Assembly: GCA_022579005.1 (NCBI GenBank)
Contig: MU401554.1
Location: 52,345 to 116,344, forward strand
Direction: 5' to 3'
Length of the DNA: 64,000 bases
Origin: Poronia punctata
Lineage: Eukaryota; Ascomycota; Sordariomycetes; Xylariales; Xylariaceae
Shown here: in pieces, positions 24,627 to 35,081 of the stretch
How the letters are laid out: each line of letters opens with the position of its first letter
How positions within the stretch are numbered: position 1 is the stretch's first letter
The notes under the pieces: generated by a model
The model's database searches: none
The model's input: the letters and a program-made list of their open reading frames with translations, nothing else
Told to the model about the DNA's origin: nothing
Made by a program: the position numbers and the translations under genes

Positions 24627-24881
24627 ATGTCCGTAGAGAAATGTTTAGAGTTAAAAAAGTTAAAATCTAAACGGCCACTTGCTTGTTTAGGCGGGCTGCA
24701 AGTCAAAAAACTAAAACAAGATGACCCTCAGCTTAGACACTTAGTTATTTATCATACAACACCTTTAGGTCTGAGTTCCAAGAAATGTATATTACCTAGC
24801 TCCGTTCTGTTCGAAGGGCAGATAGGTACTTTAGTAAACCTACCTACCATACCCTTAAGACGCGTTAAAAGAGTCGAGTGA
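24627..24881 (+). CDS. Orphan AT-rich ORF, possible mobile-element remnant
   Basis: An 84-codon ORF begins at an ATG and encodes a basic protein (MSVEKCLELKKLKSKRPLA at the start, LRRVKRVE at the end). Leucine is mostly TTA, unlike every other gene in the window, where CTC/CTT/TTG dominate. Upstream, GTTAT and ATAAC segments near 24552-24577 form a weak inverted arrangement; just downstream (24892-24918) a C-rich then T-rich then AGGGG-T6 stretch could fold as a hairpin ending in a T run. The protein family is not recognised. It may be a fragment of a transposable element or a chance ORF. Confidence 0.3.
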   Translation: MSVEKCLELKKLKSKRPLACLGGLQVKKLKQDDPQLRHLVIYHTTPLGLSSKKCILPSSVLFEGQIGTLVNLPTIPLRRVKRVE

Positions 24882-25097
24882 GTTTTAGTAAGGCCCCCCT
24901 TTTTAGGGGTTTTTTGCTCTTTCTTCTAACACGAGAGAGAGACAATTGAGCCTGGTTAGGTATTTTCCCAGTTATCAAATTTTCAAATTCAAATTCATAT
25001 TTGAATAATCCAAGTATGAGAAATGTATCCACCATTCGCCCTTTACTCCCTCCTAACAACGATATATATACATACATACATACCACCCGGGCCTCGA

Positions 25098-25099
<2 letters not shown>

Positions 25100-25136
<37 letters not shown>
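25100..25136 (+). repeat. (CA)n microsatellite
   Basis: About 18 uninterrupted CA units in the gene-poor spacer, with interrupted ATAC repeats (CATACATACATACC) just upstream. Confidence 0.9.
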
Positions 25137-25140
<4 letters not shown>

Positions 25141-26262
25141 GCAAACACAAACCAGCAGAGGAGGATGTACCTATAAGAACTGCAATGTTCCGGGTATATA
25201 TGATCAAGCATACCTATGAACTAGTTAGATTCTTGTTTTGCGATAGATAACCCGACTGCTTCTTCTTCTTCTTCTTCGTCTTCTTCTCTAGTCTTACTTA
25301 CTTACTTTACTTTACACACTAACCTTAACGTACGTATTCTCCCGAAAATGTATGATTGTATTGTGCGGAAGTTAGGTATGTACCTATAGCTCTTCCCCAA
25401 ATTTTGAAATCCACCTACTTACCTCCTTATTAAATAAGGGGAATAAGACGATGTCCATGTCCTACAATAAGAGGTAGGAGGGTTTCCATCTCTTTATATG
25501 AAAAAGAAGAAGAGCAAGAAGAAACCCGGCAAGACAGAATGAATGAATGGGCCATGATAATCATAACATCCAAGTTGAGTTTGAGTTAGACGAGCTAGAA
25601 AGCCCCTAAGATGCTGGGATATTTATACTCGTATGTATGAGCTTCTAGGTTCTCCCCGTAGAGTCAAATAATGATAGTTTTGCAGACTTGAGTAAATAGG
25701 TACTAAGAGGAAAGATGAAGTTGCAAGCAAATGTGTATTTTTCCTGTTCCTGCGTCGGGGCGTCCTAAACGCCATGTTATTTATATTCCTCTGATCAAGT
25801 TCACATATGGAAATATGTGTTCTCTATGTGTTTATGAATGGTAAACGTGGTTTGTGCTTCTGTTAACTGTCATCAGAAGTCATCCTCATGTTTCGTCCAA
25901 TGAAGTCCGAGGTCACACAGCATTGGGATTTCATTATAAGAAACGAACTGCGACTGTGCGCTTTTTTCTTCGAGTTAAAAAGATGAGCTTATCCGTGAAA
26001 TCAAAGCTTTAGGTATGTAGTCTTCAACCCGCACCCTTACTCAACGACACGTGTGAGTGTAGCGTTTTTTTATACCAAAATCGCTCCCAACGCCATGCTC
26101 CGCCTGATAAACCACAGTTGCAACACCGGCAAACATGTTTCTTTTTGTCATCCCAGAAATAACCAAGGAGCAACCCAAAGAACAAGGGAAAAGAGTAAAC
26201 CGAGGGGGCAAGATATGGAAGGCGGGTGGGTGCCTGTTACCTTGCCTTCCCACTTGCCCACT

Positions 26263-27589
26263 CTAATTGAAGCCGCCAAAGGACATTGACCGAGAGAGAC
26301 CTGCTTGTGCCCACCATTCGTCAGGAATATCGTCCCGGGATGCGAGGGCTGCTACGATCCTATGCATTCCAGACAGCCATTCCAATCTCCCACCATCATC
26401 CGCGTCCTCATCTTCCTCACCCTCAGACTCGTCATTGATCGGGTCGCAGGGGGGTTCCAGCTCGACCTCCATCTCATCATCCGGAGATGTCATCGACCGG
26501 TTCCATGAGTTGCCGCCGCGGGCCTGGACCTGCGAGGCAGTTGCAGACGCTGTAGTCGATGCAAACGACGACCCAACACTTGGCGGCTGGGGGTCTGGCG
26601 TCAACGTGGACTGGAGCGTGTACCAGACTCGATCGCTATCGGGACTTAAACTACGGTCCCGGTCACCAAGTCCATCCATATTCCGGACCGGCGGGGTGCC
26701 CGCACGAAATGCCACCATACGTGGAGTCTGCATCAAGTGGACTTGGCGACGGTGATGATGATACACCTGTTCAGCTCGTCGTTCGCGTTCGTATCTTGCC
26801 CGAGGGCCTTGGGCTGTGCGGTTTGTCAGGCGCTCACGATCACGCTCACGCTCACGCTCGCGCTCACGAAGGGGATCGAGCTAGTGATTCAGCTGTCAGT
26901 AAGTGTCCACTACATAGTATGCTAAAGAGGGAAAAGGTCCTGGACTTACAGTCTGCGTGGCCGTACGTTGAGCTAAGCTATCTTCAATTATAGCATCATA
27001 ACGCCGTGCTAGCTCAAAGTACTGAGCAAGCTGCGAAAACCCACTTTCAAATCCCGGGCCCGGGCTTTGGCGTTGGTCCCGGATACGATCGGATGATCCA
27101 GTAGATGCGGCTGACGAACGTTCACCCAAAGGACTATTATCATCAGCAGTCCGTGGGACAGCCGGACGCTCTCGGTCAGTAGATGGGACGTTGGGCCTGT
27201 TGCCGGTACTAGAAAGCCATGAAGTACTTTCTTCCTGCGACACAAAGGGTCGAGCTGGGGCGGACGGTAATGAGGTGTTCCCCTCAGTATGTGCCTGCAA
27301 GGCAGCCAATACGCGAAGCCGCTGTTCGCGCGTTTCATGAAGCTGGCGTCGCCGGTCAGCCCGGCGAATTGGCGAGCGCACATGGTCTACCGAGCTTTTC
27401 TGACCCGCCTTGGACGGAATGTCGGATTCGACAGGAGGAACGAAGAGCCTATGAAACCTCGGCGTTAGTCAAAATTGCGCCGATGAACGGGAACGGGTAG
27501 ACATGATTGCCTAGGTGTGCAAATTGGTAGGTTTTAGCTCGGAGCATTGTGCAGTGAGCATGGGGGGGCTCTACCAATTCTTACGCCAT
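26263..27589 (-). CDS. Conserved fungal low-complexity protein
   Basis: Exons read leftwards are 27585-27589 (provisional, only ATGGC), 26950-27448 and 26263-26880, giving about 373 residues. The second intron (69 nt) is clear: the donor GTAAGT follows QRTATQT and the acceptor CACTAG leads into LDPLRERERERERDRERL, an alternating Arg/Glu stretch. The first intron has a convincing acceptor (GACTAAC branch, then TTCATAG), but the donor and start were chosen because ATGGC|GTAAGA is a perfect donor in the right phase; another start is possible. The protein is disordered-looking, with SPIRRADRRR near the N-terminus, an acidic EGEEDEDADD patch, and a conserved C-terminus DDIPDEWWAQAGLSRS. Function is unknown. 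Confidence 0.65.
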
Positions 27590-28915
27590 TGAAAAGAATA
27601 TGGAAGGTATCGTTATCGAGCATCTAACAACTTAAGTCGACGGCAGCACAAGCGCACGCATGGCAAGCGGCGCGTGCGAATGCGAATGCGCGATGGAAAT
27701 GAAATACGTGCAGGGCGCGTAACTGCGCTGGGTGTACTTATAATGCGATGCGATGCGATACGACGCGATACCATTTGGCTAATGACTTACGGAAGACCCA
27801 TTTTGCTAGACGTTGGCCTAGTTGGTTTCTTTGCGCGTACGTGTGCGTGTATGCGTACGTGTAAATAAATGCCTTGTGGCAAATAGCACGGGAAGCGATG
27901 GATAAGGCGACAATGCAGTAAACGGTCACTAGTCCAGGTGTAGGTGACACCAAGTTCAAGTGGAGGTTGAGGCTTTGGTTCGCACACCAACTTATGACAA
28001 GTTGCGGTCGCAAGGGGCCCTGATTCCTGATTCGCGACGAATCAAAATGATCAGAGTGAAAGAGAACTAGATTAGATAGAGGGAACAAGGGGCGTGGAAG
28101 AAAAACTGGAGATGCAAAAAGTGTGAGATGACCAAAAGGCTGATAAGACTAATTGCGCAAATGATGAAAAATGTTGCGACCCCGAGAATGGTTTATTTGG
28201 CAGGGTCGTGAATCTGGAGATAGTCGACGATTGAAATAGTGGTTTTTGTCGAGGGGTCCTCTTCGTCACGGAATGAGAGAAGAGGTGGGTAATCCCAGGA
28301 AGAAAAATCAAAACAGAAAGAGGAAGAGTCGCCCCACCCCCAAGACCGACCAAATACGAGCAGGTACAAGACTCTCCAAGGATGGGGGAGAGGCCCAGCC
28401 CTCCAATAAGATTTAGCGAAGAGGGGAAAAGATGCAGAAGGCGCCGAAAGTTTAAACAGTGACGCGTGATGGCTTCTGAAGAGGCGCTGAAGAGGTTCCG
28501 TGCGTAGATACTGGCAAGGATCACGGATCTCTGTAAAGGTAGGGACCCCGATAAATGGTTTTACTTTGCGACAGCCGCAGGATTCCACCTGTTTATAGGC
28601 ATGCCAAGCTCTTTAGGGTGATGCAAGACCGATAGCTCCGGGCAAATCGACAGGTCCAGATTGACTGGCATCAGCCCTTTTGCACGTACATATCGAACCC
28701 TTGAAACAGCACCTAAGATAGCTACAACCCAGACCTACTCGTATACAAATGGGTACGAGTAGATGACTCACAGTTTGTTGTTGTTCACCACTCTGAGATT
28801 TCACTTGGTAGCAAGCTATACAGACCCACCTTGGCACTCAATACCGTCGTGACCGTCTCTTTGGCCGGTATGAAGTACAGATGAGCATCCGTCGGCCACT
28901 AATCACACAGGAAAG
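27590..28915. other. Divergent promoter region with GCGAT-type repeats
   Basis: This spacer separates two divergent genes. Around 27660-27775 short GCGA/GCGAT units repeat imperfectly. On the minus strand much of 28070-28450 is pyrimidine-rich, as expected for a promoter or leader of the minus-strand gene. Two TACTCGTA-class octamers, one in each orientation, lie at 28736 and 28754. The 116-150-codon ORFs here lack recognisable features. Confidence 0.5.
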
Positions 28916-30127
28916 ATGATCGAGCTAGGTCTGGCGCGTATCACCGCCCTCCTCAAGAACACCCCACAATCATGGAAGGCAATCCATGTAGCGGGCACAA
29001 ATGGCAAGGGTTCGATATGCGCGTACTTACATGCCATGCTACGGGCCAACCAAGTGCCTTGTGGTAGGTTCACATCGCCTCATTTGGTCGACAGATGGGA
29101 CTGTATCACTATCAACGACAGCGCCGTGTCCGAAACCCAGTTCCGTCACTTTGAGCAACTGGTTAAGAAGCGCAACGAGGACCAGCGTCTAGGGGCCACC
29201 GAGTTTGAGCTTCTTACTGCCACTGCTTTCGAGATCTTCGAGGCTGCTGAAATCAAGGTTGGCGTTATCGAGGTCGGCCTTGGTGGGAGACTTGATGCGA
29301 CAAACGCCTTGAGACACAAAGCCGTAACCGTCATCTCCAAGATCGGTCTTGACCACCAGTCCTTTCTGGGCAACACACTAGAAGAAATAGCTATCCAGAA
29401 GGCAGGCATTATACGGCCTAAAGTGCCTTGCGTGGTAGATGCGAGCAACTCCACATCCATATTGGATGTCATCCGATCGCAGGTTGAATCCGTAGGTGCC
29501 AATGTGAAGTTTGCCGACTTGCAAACTACCTCTCTCCGACACGAGCTTCCAGGCCAGCTCGAATCGCACCAACAGCAGAACCTTCTCTGTGCGTATGAGG
29601 CCTTTTGCCTAGCTTATCCAGGACATTCCATGCGCTCGGCCGAACTCCTCCAGGCAGGCGCCAACGCCATATGGCCGGGTCGGCTGCAGTCTATCAGTAT
29701 CAACAAGGTTACAGGCAGGACGACGCCCGTCCTTCTAGACGGGGCTCACAATCCCCAGAGCGCCAAAGTTCTGTCCGATTACGTCGAGAAGCGCATGCGG
29801 GATAGCAATAACCCGGTTACATGGGTACTTGCCGCGTCGGCGGGAAAGGATCTGTCGGAGATATTGAAGTTGCTGTTACGTGACGGTGATCATGTCGCCG
29901 CAGTAGAATTTGGACCCGTCGATGGTATGCCCTGGGTCAAACCAATGAAGTCCAGCGCCATCCTTGAAACCGTTGCAGAGAGCGGGAGCTCAATAGCGGC
30001 TTCTCAAGACGCTCAAGGTGATATCATGATGGCGCTTGATTGGGCCAGCCGAGTTTCCAACGACGGCCCGCTTGTCATTGCAGGGAGTCTCTACCTGGTT
30101 TCTGACATGCTCAAAATCCTAGGTTAA
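28916..30127 (+). CDS. fol3: Dihydrofolate synthase (folylpolyglutamate synthase family)
   Basis: A single-exon gene encodes 403 residues. The ATP-binding loop HVAGTNGKGS is at about 24-33, TSPHLVDRWD is the folate-binding region, TEFELLTATAFEIF and VIEVGLGGRLDATNAL are Mur-ligase/FPGS signatures, GLDHQSFLGNTLEEIAIQKAGII follows, and the C-terminal ligase domain has LLDGAHNPQSA and VDGMPW. The VDGMPW segment and the N-terminal IELGLARI resemble yeast Fol3 (dihydrofolate synthetase) more than Met7 (folylpolyglutamate synthase). It joins glutamate to dihydropteroate using ATP, the last step of de novo dihydrofolate synthesis. The 403-residue length suits Fol3-type enzymes. Confidence 0.9.
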   Translation: MIELGLARITALLKNTPQSWKAIHVAGTNGKGSICAYLHAMLRANQVPCGRFTSPHLVDRWDCITINDSAVSETQFRHFEQLVKKRNEDQRLGATEFELLTATAFEIFEAAEIKVGVIEVGLGGRLDATNALRHKAVTVISKIGLDHQSFLGNTLEEIAIQKAGIIRPKVPCVVDASNSTSILDVIRSQVESVGANVKFADLQTTSLRHELPGQLESHQQQNLLCAYEAFCLAYPGHSMRSAELLQAGANAIWPGRLQSISINKVTGRTTPVLLDGAHNPQSAKVLSDYVEKRMRDSNNPVTWVLAASAGKDLSEILKLLLRDGDHVAAVEFGPVDGMPWVKPMKSSAILETVAESGSSIAASQDAQGDIMMALDWASRVSNDGPLVIAGSLYLVSDMLKILG

Positions 30128-30519
30128 GCACATATACGGGCTCTCTGTCTGCCTTACTTCTCCTTGGTGGAATGACCTTTGGGTACTATCTCCAGATACT
30201 TACTAGGTTACTCATTTAATGATTGGGCAGCCCTTCACATTTCGAATACATGTTAATTCCTACATGAAGTCGTTCAGGGACCGGGCAAGTACATACATGG
30301 TCTAAATAGTTGAAATGAACTTGCAAATACCGGGGTTATTGAATTATTACCCTTCTGTATTTCCAAGGTTGTCTACAGTGTGCTTTAGACAACTCCTCAA
30401 TTCCTACTCCGACGAACCTGCATGAAACTTTACGAGAACGCGGGCATGCACGTGCTAAATTACTGCTGCCTATACTGTATGCACCGGGCATACACCTTTT
30501 AAGTCACGGAGCTGTCATA
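30128..30519. other. Short intergenic region
   Basis: About 390 bases with no recognised feature. It holds the 3' flank of the folate gene and the promoter of the DUF218 gene. Confidence 0.5.
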
Positions 30520-31356
30520 ATGTCGGCACACCCTCCGGAAAATCTCATCATCGTTTGCTGCCATGCAATATGGCTCGGCGGGCCTACAGGGGGCTTCGAT
30601 GAATCGGAATGGTTGATGGCAGACTTTCAAGCTGGCGAAACACCAACATTCATTGAACATATCAAGGCTGGACTCTCCGTATTGGCAGAAGATGCTAGTA
30701 GTTCCGTGTTGATGTTTTCTGGGTTAGTACCGCCCCCCCTTAGTTACTTACCTACGTGCCTATTTAAAGTTAACGTTACTCTGAAAAAAAGAGGCCCTAC
30801 ACGTGAAGAGACACGCCTGTCCGAGGCAAGGAGCTACGCAAATCTAGCAGCTGCTAATTCCTATTTCGACTTGGTTTGTGAAGAAATTGCTCGTGAGAGA
30901 GTATTGTGCGAGGAGAACGCGCTTGATTCCTATTCCAACGTACTCTTCTCCATTCTTCAATTCTGGTCTAGCTATGGTGTCTGGCCGAAGACGCTGACCA
31001 TCGTAAGTCATGCATTCAAACGTGCGCGTCTTGTCGATTGTCACTGCGGGGCGATTCGCTTTCCTTTGGAGCGCGTCCGCTTCGTAGGGGTTGACCCGCC
31101 CGGCATGGTAGATGGTTCCAACACGGCCGCAATTCAGGGGGTCGAGAAGGCTGTCAATCAATGGAGATCGGATCCGCATGGAAGAGGAGATGTTCTATCT
31201 TCCAAGAGGAGGCGAAGAAATCCGTGGAGTGTGTCTCAAGCCCTCTTCTCCACAGACGAGGACCGCAGCCGCAGCCGAGTACGCTGCGAAATACTGGACG
31301 ACGGACAGGAGTATCTCATAGATGGAGCGCCTCAGCCGTGGTCAGACGCATCATGA
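30520..31356 (+). CDS. DUF218/YdcF-type domain protein
   Basis: Two exons (30520-30722 and 30792-31356) give 255 residues. The 69-nt GTTAGT...AAG intron is a multiple of three and has no stop, so an unspliced reading also stays open. Splicing is preferred because it removes a hydrophobic insert and restores [19 protein letters not shown], where SGG plus the downstream E-x-x-S-E-A-x-S-Y is the DUF218 signature. The N-terminus [11 protein letters not shown] matches fungal members. C-terminal VSHAFKRAR and [10 protein letters not shown] complete the fold. YdcF-like proteins are Rossmann-type, with some bacterial members binding S-adenosylmethionine; the fungal role is unknown. The stop is 36 bases from the stop of the converging hydrolase gene. 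Confidence 0.8.
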   Translation: MSAHPPENLIIVCCHAIWLGGPTGGFDESEWLMADFQAGETPTFIEHIKAGLSVLAEDASSSVLMFSGLVPPPLSYLPTCLFKVNVTLKKRGPTREETRLSEARSYANLAAANSYFDLVCEEIARERVLCEENALDSYSNVLFSILQFWSSYGVWPKTLTIVSHAFKRARLVDCHCGAIRFPLERVRFVGVDPPGMVDGSNTAAIQGVEKAVNQWRSDPHGRGDVLSSKRRRRNPWSVSQALFSTDEDRSRSRVRCEILDDGQEYLIDGAPQPWSDAS

Positions 31357-31392
31357 TCCCTACCACGAACCGCGAGCCCTGCCGCGCCTAGT

Positions 31393-32614
31393 TTAGATTT
31401 TAGGGGACGACACCCGGGCTGATGCATCGAGGGAATGCACCGTGTCTAGTACGAACCGCACAGCATCCCGACGCATCTCATCGCTAAAGGTATGCCCGAT
31501 ATCTGGGTAGATGTTGTTCTCAACATAGACATTCCCGTCCTTGTACCACTCGGCAGTAGCTTTCTGGAAAAAGTCCATGAACTGCCGGCCGGCGTCGTAC
31601 GGTACCAACCTATCCGCGCCTCCCGAGAGGACCTGGAACCTCTTCCCCCGAATCTTGGAGTTGAATACCGCCCGCAGGCTTTCCTGTTCGGCGACGGATG
31701 GCGAGCTGGGGACGTCAGCGGTGCCAAACAGGATGGCTTTCGGATCGAACTTTCTGCATGTGTTTATGAGTGGTTTGGGGAAATCACTGCTGCCCAGAAA
31801 CGTGGCCCCGTTATCTGCGACGAATGTCTGCAGTTTGGAACGTCCCGCACGACCGCGCATCAGATCTAACCGGCAGCTCCGTCAGCCAAAAAAGTCTTTA
31901 CTTTTTCTTCATCATTTGTGAAAATAGCGATCTTAGTTTTGTTTTGCATCGTCCGTATTTTATGCTCTTGTAATTGTTGTTGCATGATGTGTGCCGAACC
32001 AGTGTTTGCTTTCATGGGAACATGGACTTACTCATATAATCCGGACACCCGATAACAATGACACCCGCCGTTATCCTAGGCTCGTTGAAAAGCAACTGCC
32101 AGGCACAATGGCCCCCTAAGCTCACACCGAGGACCAAGTTTGAATCGATACACCTATTCCCGCCGGGAAAAAGGTAACCCTCGAGCAAGTCGAGCAAGTG
32201 TATAGTATCCATGACAGTGCCAGAAATAGTACCAAACATGTCCTTGGCATGTGTACTATTCCCCTTTTTCCACGAGTCGTTCCTGATCTCGCTGATTAGT
32301 CGCGTGCCATGATTTCGCTGGTCGAAAGCCACGGCGATCATGCCCCTCGAGGAGGAAGAGGAGGAGGAGGAGGAGGCATTAAAGGCGGAAATTATCTCCT
32401 TTGCGATATCACTCATGTCTTCCTTTCGACGGATTCGCGGATGATGTATCCAGAGACAAGATATCGAAGTCGCTGTCGCTTGTAGCTCGTCGAGCCCGTA
32501 CACGTCGACATGCAACCCCGCGATAGGCAGTGTTGTCTTTGACACGGCGGGGAAACCACCACCGCCTCCTCCTCCTCCTGCCGAACGCTCCGCTAAGGGA
32601 TTGATTTCCGGCAT
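31393..32614 (-). CDS. Alpha/beta hydrolase
   Basis: Two exons read leftwards (32032-32614 and 31393-31865) give 351 residues, with a 166-nt GT-AG intron, longer than most here. The ATG at 32614 (MPEINPLAERS) was taken because earlier codons in frame look like leader sequence. The nucleophile elbow GVSLGGH places Ser about 165, the acid lies in SGGADRLVPY (Asp about 279), and the base in DIGHTF (His about 319), a complete triad. A central AFDQRNHGTRLISE loop matches uncharacterised fungal hydrolases. Two homopolymeric stretches, eight Gly near residue 14-21 and nine Ser near residue 95, come from GGA/CCT-type codon runs. Substrate is unknown; no signal peptide, so probably cytosolic. Confidence 0.85.
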
Positions 32615-32871
32615 TGCGTTTTTTTTCTCTCTAGATATATACAATGAGTAATTGGGATTTGCAGTATAATTATCAGAATTGAACACTTGGACAAAATCAC
32701 TTGATATAGTTGTTGGTTTAGCTTGACCTCGGTAGATTTTACACGCGACGTACAAGTATGTATCTACCCAGACTACCTCTAGTTCTAGATCCCGTTTCGA
32801 TGTGTTAAAAGTAGAGCGATGAAGCGGGGCTGCGACATTACCTACTTACCTACCTCTACGTGGGGCTCACC

Positions 32872-32913
<42 letters not shown>

Positions 32914-33074
32914 CGAAGCTGACAAGATATCGCGTTTAAAGGTCCATTGCTACCAAGAAATCTCATCGACAACCAAGAAATCGCAATAGCCTACCTCGTC
33001 TCGAACAGAGAAAAGAGATGCCGCGAGTGAAGAAGTAAGAGATAAATAAAAAGCGACAATAAAAAGAATAATCT
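32615..33074. other. Promoter region with microsatellite
   Basis: Upstream region of the hydrolase gene. It carries a TC tract at 32877-32911 and ACCTACCTACC units just before it. Confidence 0.5.
32877..32911 (+). repeat. (TC)n microsatellite
   Basis: An uninterrupted TC run of about 17 units, lying between the hydrolase promoter and the tRNA-Thr gene. Confidence 0.9.
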
Positions 33075-33146
33075 TGCCCACTACTGGAGTCGAACCAGTT
33101 ACCTCCTCATTACTAGTGAGGCGCTCTACCGATGAGCCAAGCGGGC
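33075..33146 (-). tRNA. tRNA-Thr(AGU)
   Basis: On the minus strand the gene begins GCCCGCT and closes with AGTGGGC plus an A discriminator, one G-U pair in the acceptor stem. The D arm GGCTCATCGGTAGAGC, the anticodon arm CCTCA-CTAGTAA-TGAGG with anticodon AGU (read as IGU), and the T arm ACTGG-TTCGACT-CCAGT are all canonical. It is 72 nt and has no intron. A T-rich stretch for Pol III termination follows on the minus strand within about 25 bases. Confidence 0.95.
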
Positions 33147-35053
33147 GCCGAGTCATGACAGTATTTGGTCCTAGACAAATTTATAGATATGACAAGGATA
33201 TGACTATGCACCTAATCTTAGTAACTAACCACTTAACCTTAGCATATTAGCCAGCAGATACCACAAGTAGAAGAAAATAAGAAACAACACGGTCAGATCA
33301 CATAAAGAAAGCGTACGCGCTTCACCGCAAAAAACATTTTATCGATCGTGTTAAACAGGGAATCCTGATTGCGAGCCTTTAAAAGTTTGATTCGAATGGG
33401 ACTACCTACCTACCCACCCCAACCTCTTCTTGTCTGAGTCTGAACAGGCAAGCTGTACCGAGCGGTATACCTAGTGGCCAAAACACAGATGCAACAATAG
33501 CCGAAGTTATTAATGTAACTCCCTTAAAAGAATGAAAAAGGGGGGAAGTAAGGTAGGTAGGTACCTACCTTAGGTAATACGTCGTCGGCCGCTAGATAGA
33601 AAAGAAAGCCCCGGTATCAGGCAGCGTTGTCAGGGGGGAAAGGAGTAGGTTAGGGGATTAGCCTTGTTGTCTGGTACTGGCATTTCGGTAGGTTTGGGTT
33701 TTGTGTACTGTCACTACCAGAATGTCCGGCGTAGTTGCTCACTCACTCTATATTACTTGTACAAGTATGGTTTTACTTTTTTTTTTTTTTTTCTGTTCTT
33801 CTCGACAGTGGCGAATGATATTTTCGCTTTTTCGTTTGACATGTCGGAGGGGAAGACTACTCGTAGGCGTAGGGGAACGGACTTTGCATTGTCATTTCGA
33901 TTCGTCGTGTGAGAGCTACAAGTAAGAATCGGACTGGGTTGGCTGGTCGATACCTACTTACTTTATCATTGGAGCCTAACAAACGAATGAGAACGGACGT
34001 TTAATCTTGCCTTTTGTCCCAATTCCTCAATCAGATAGGCTGGCTACTGGACTAAACCTACAGATATTTCCCCTAGAGATATGCGATCTCCGAACTTGCG
34101 AATAAGTAGGTATCTTCCCCCTTTTTTTATAGCTTATGTTCGTTCTTTTCTAAACATAGGACGGACGGAAGGACGTGGGGTGTTCCTTCAAGTGCCGACA
34201 ATTTGATGAAGAAGAAGAATAATAATAGGCCATGGGGGTTAAAGGAATGTAATGCTGAGACTTCCTTTGCAAACACCTCACTTGTTTGTTTTATTGCAAC
34301 AGTCAGACCAGACAGACAGACATACATACATCGTCAGCTGAGGCCATGTCAGCTGTATCGTAGCATTCAGTTGAGTCAGGTAGGTTGCAACCAATCAATC
34401 CCACCTAGCTAGACCGATTCGTTGTTCTGGCGCCTCCAATCATCCATCGTAAGTAAGCATTTGGGTTCAGAGACAAGCAAGAAAAATCAAACGAGGAAAA
34501 AGGGGGGAGGAGCGTTTTTACGCCCATACACATGCAAAGCAGGGAAAAAGAGAGAGAAAAAAAAAAAAAGGTCTCGGGACGAGATACCCGAAATACGGAC
34601 GTAGGGCTGGAATGCATGTTTGGGGAGAGCTGACTGATACACAGGGCTTTTGTTTGATATGGACGATCAGGCAGCAGGCAGAAAGACGGGAGGCTGCAGA
34701 CAGGCGGGAATCTACGTTTTCCAGCTTGATGTCTTGCTGGCCACGGATACTACAACATGTACGTGTAGGTACATACATCATGCTTGGGCCGCAGGTCGCG
34801 GTTTCGTTTCCTACCGGACAAAGGAAGAAAAAAACCAAGTCACACCGCAATTTCGGTGTTTGGTCTTGACGCTACCAACCGTCTGGTTCCCCCTTACATA
34901 CACAGGTCAAGAGCAGATTTTCTTTTCGTCGTAAAAAAGTGATTCATGGCAGTGAAGCGCGTCTAACTGTCCTGTTGGTTTAAGGGGTTTTGGTGGCCGA
35001 TGAATTTGATAGGTCCCGACACCGCAAATCAGGAACCGCGTAGAAAGTCTGGA

Positions 35054-35081
35054 GTATCGTGGGGTGCAATCCCGACGATAC
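35054..35081. repeat. Perfect-stem inverted repeat
   Basis: GTATCGT at 35054-35060 is matched by ACGATAC at 35075-35081, with GGG and CCC continuing the stem inward past one bulged G and a loop of about 7 bases. No adjacent gene explains it. Confidence 0.6.

Larger units (their letters stand above)
24057..26262. other. Gene-poor spacer with microsatellites
   Basis: Apart from the orphan ORF at 24627, it holds a CA tract near 25100, a TTC tract near 25255-25280 and short C/G clusters near 24278-24305 (CCCCCC, then AGGGG, then CCCCCC). A TACTCGTA lies at 25626. No supported gene was found. Confidence 0.5.

Noticed and set aside
28072..28588. Overlapping 131- and 150-codon minus-strand ORFs
   Set aside because: Composition is Phe/Ser/Leu rich from a pyrimidine-rich promoter stretch, with two overlapping frames and no motif.
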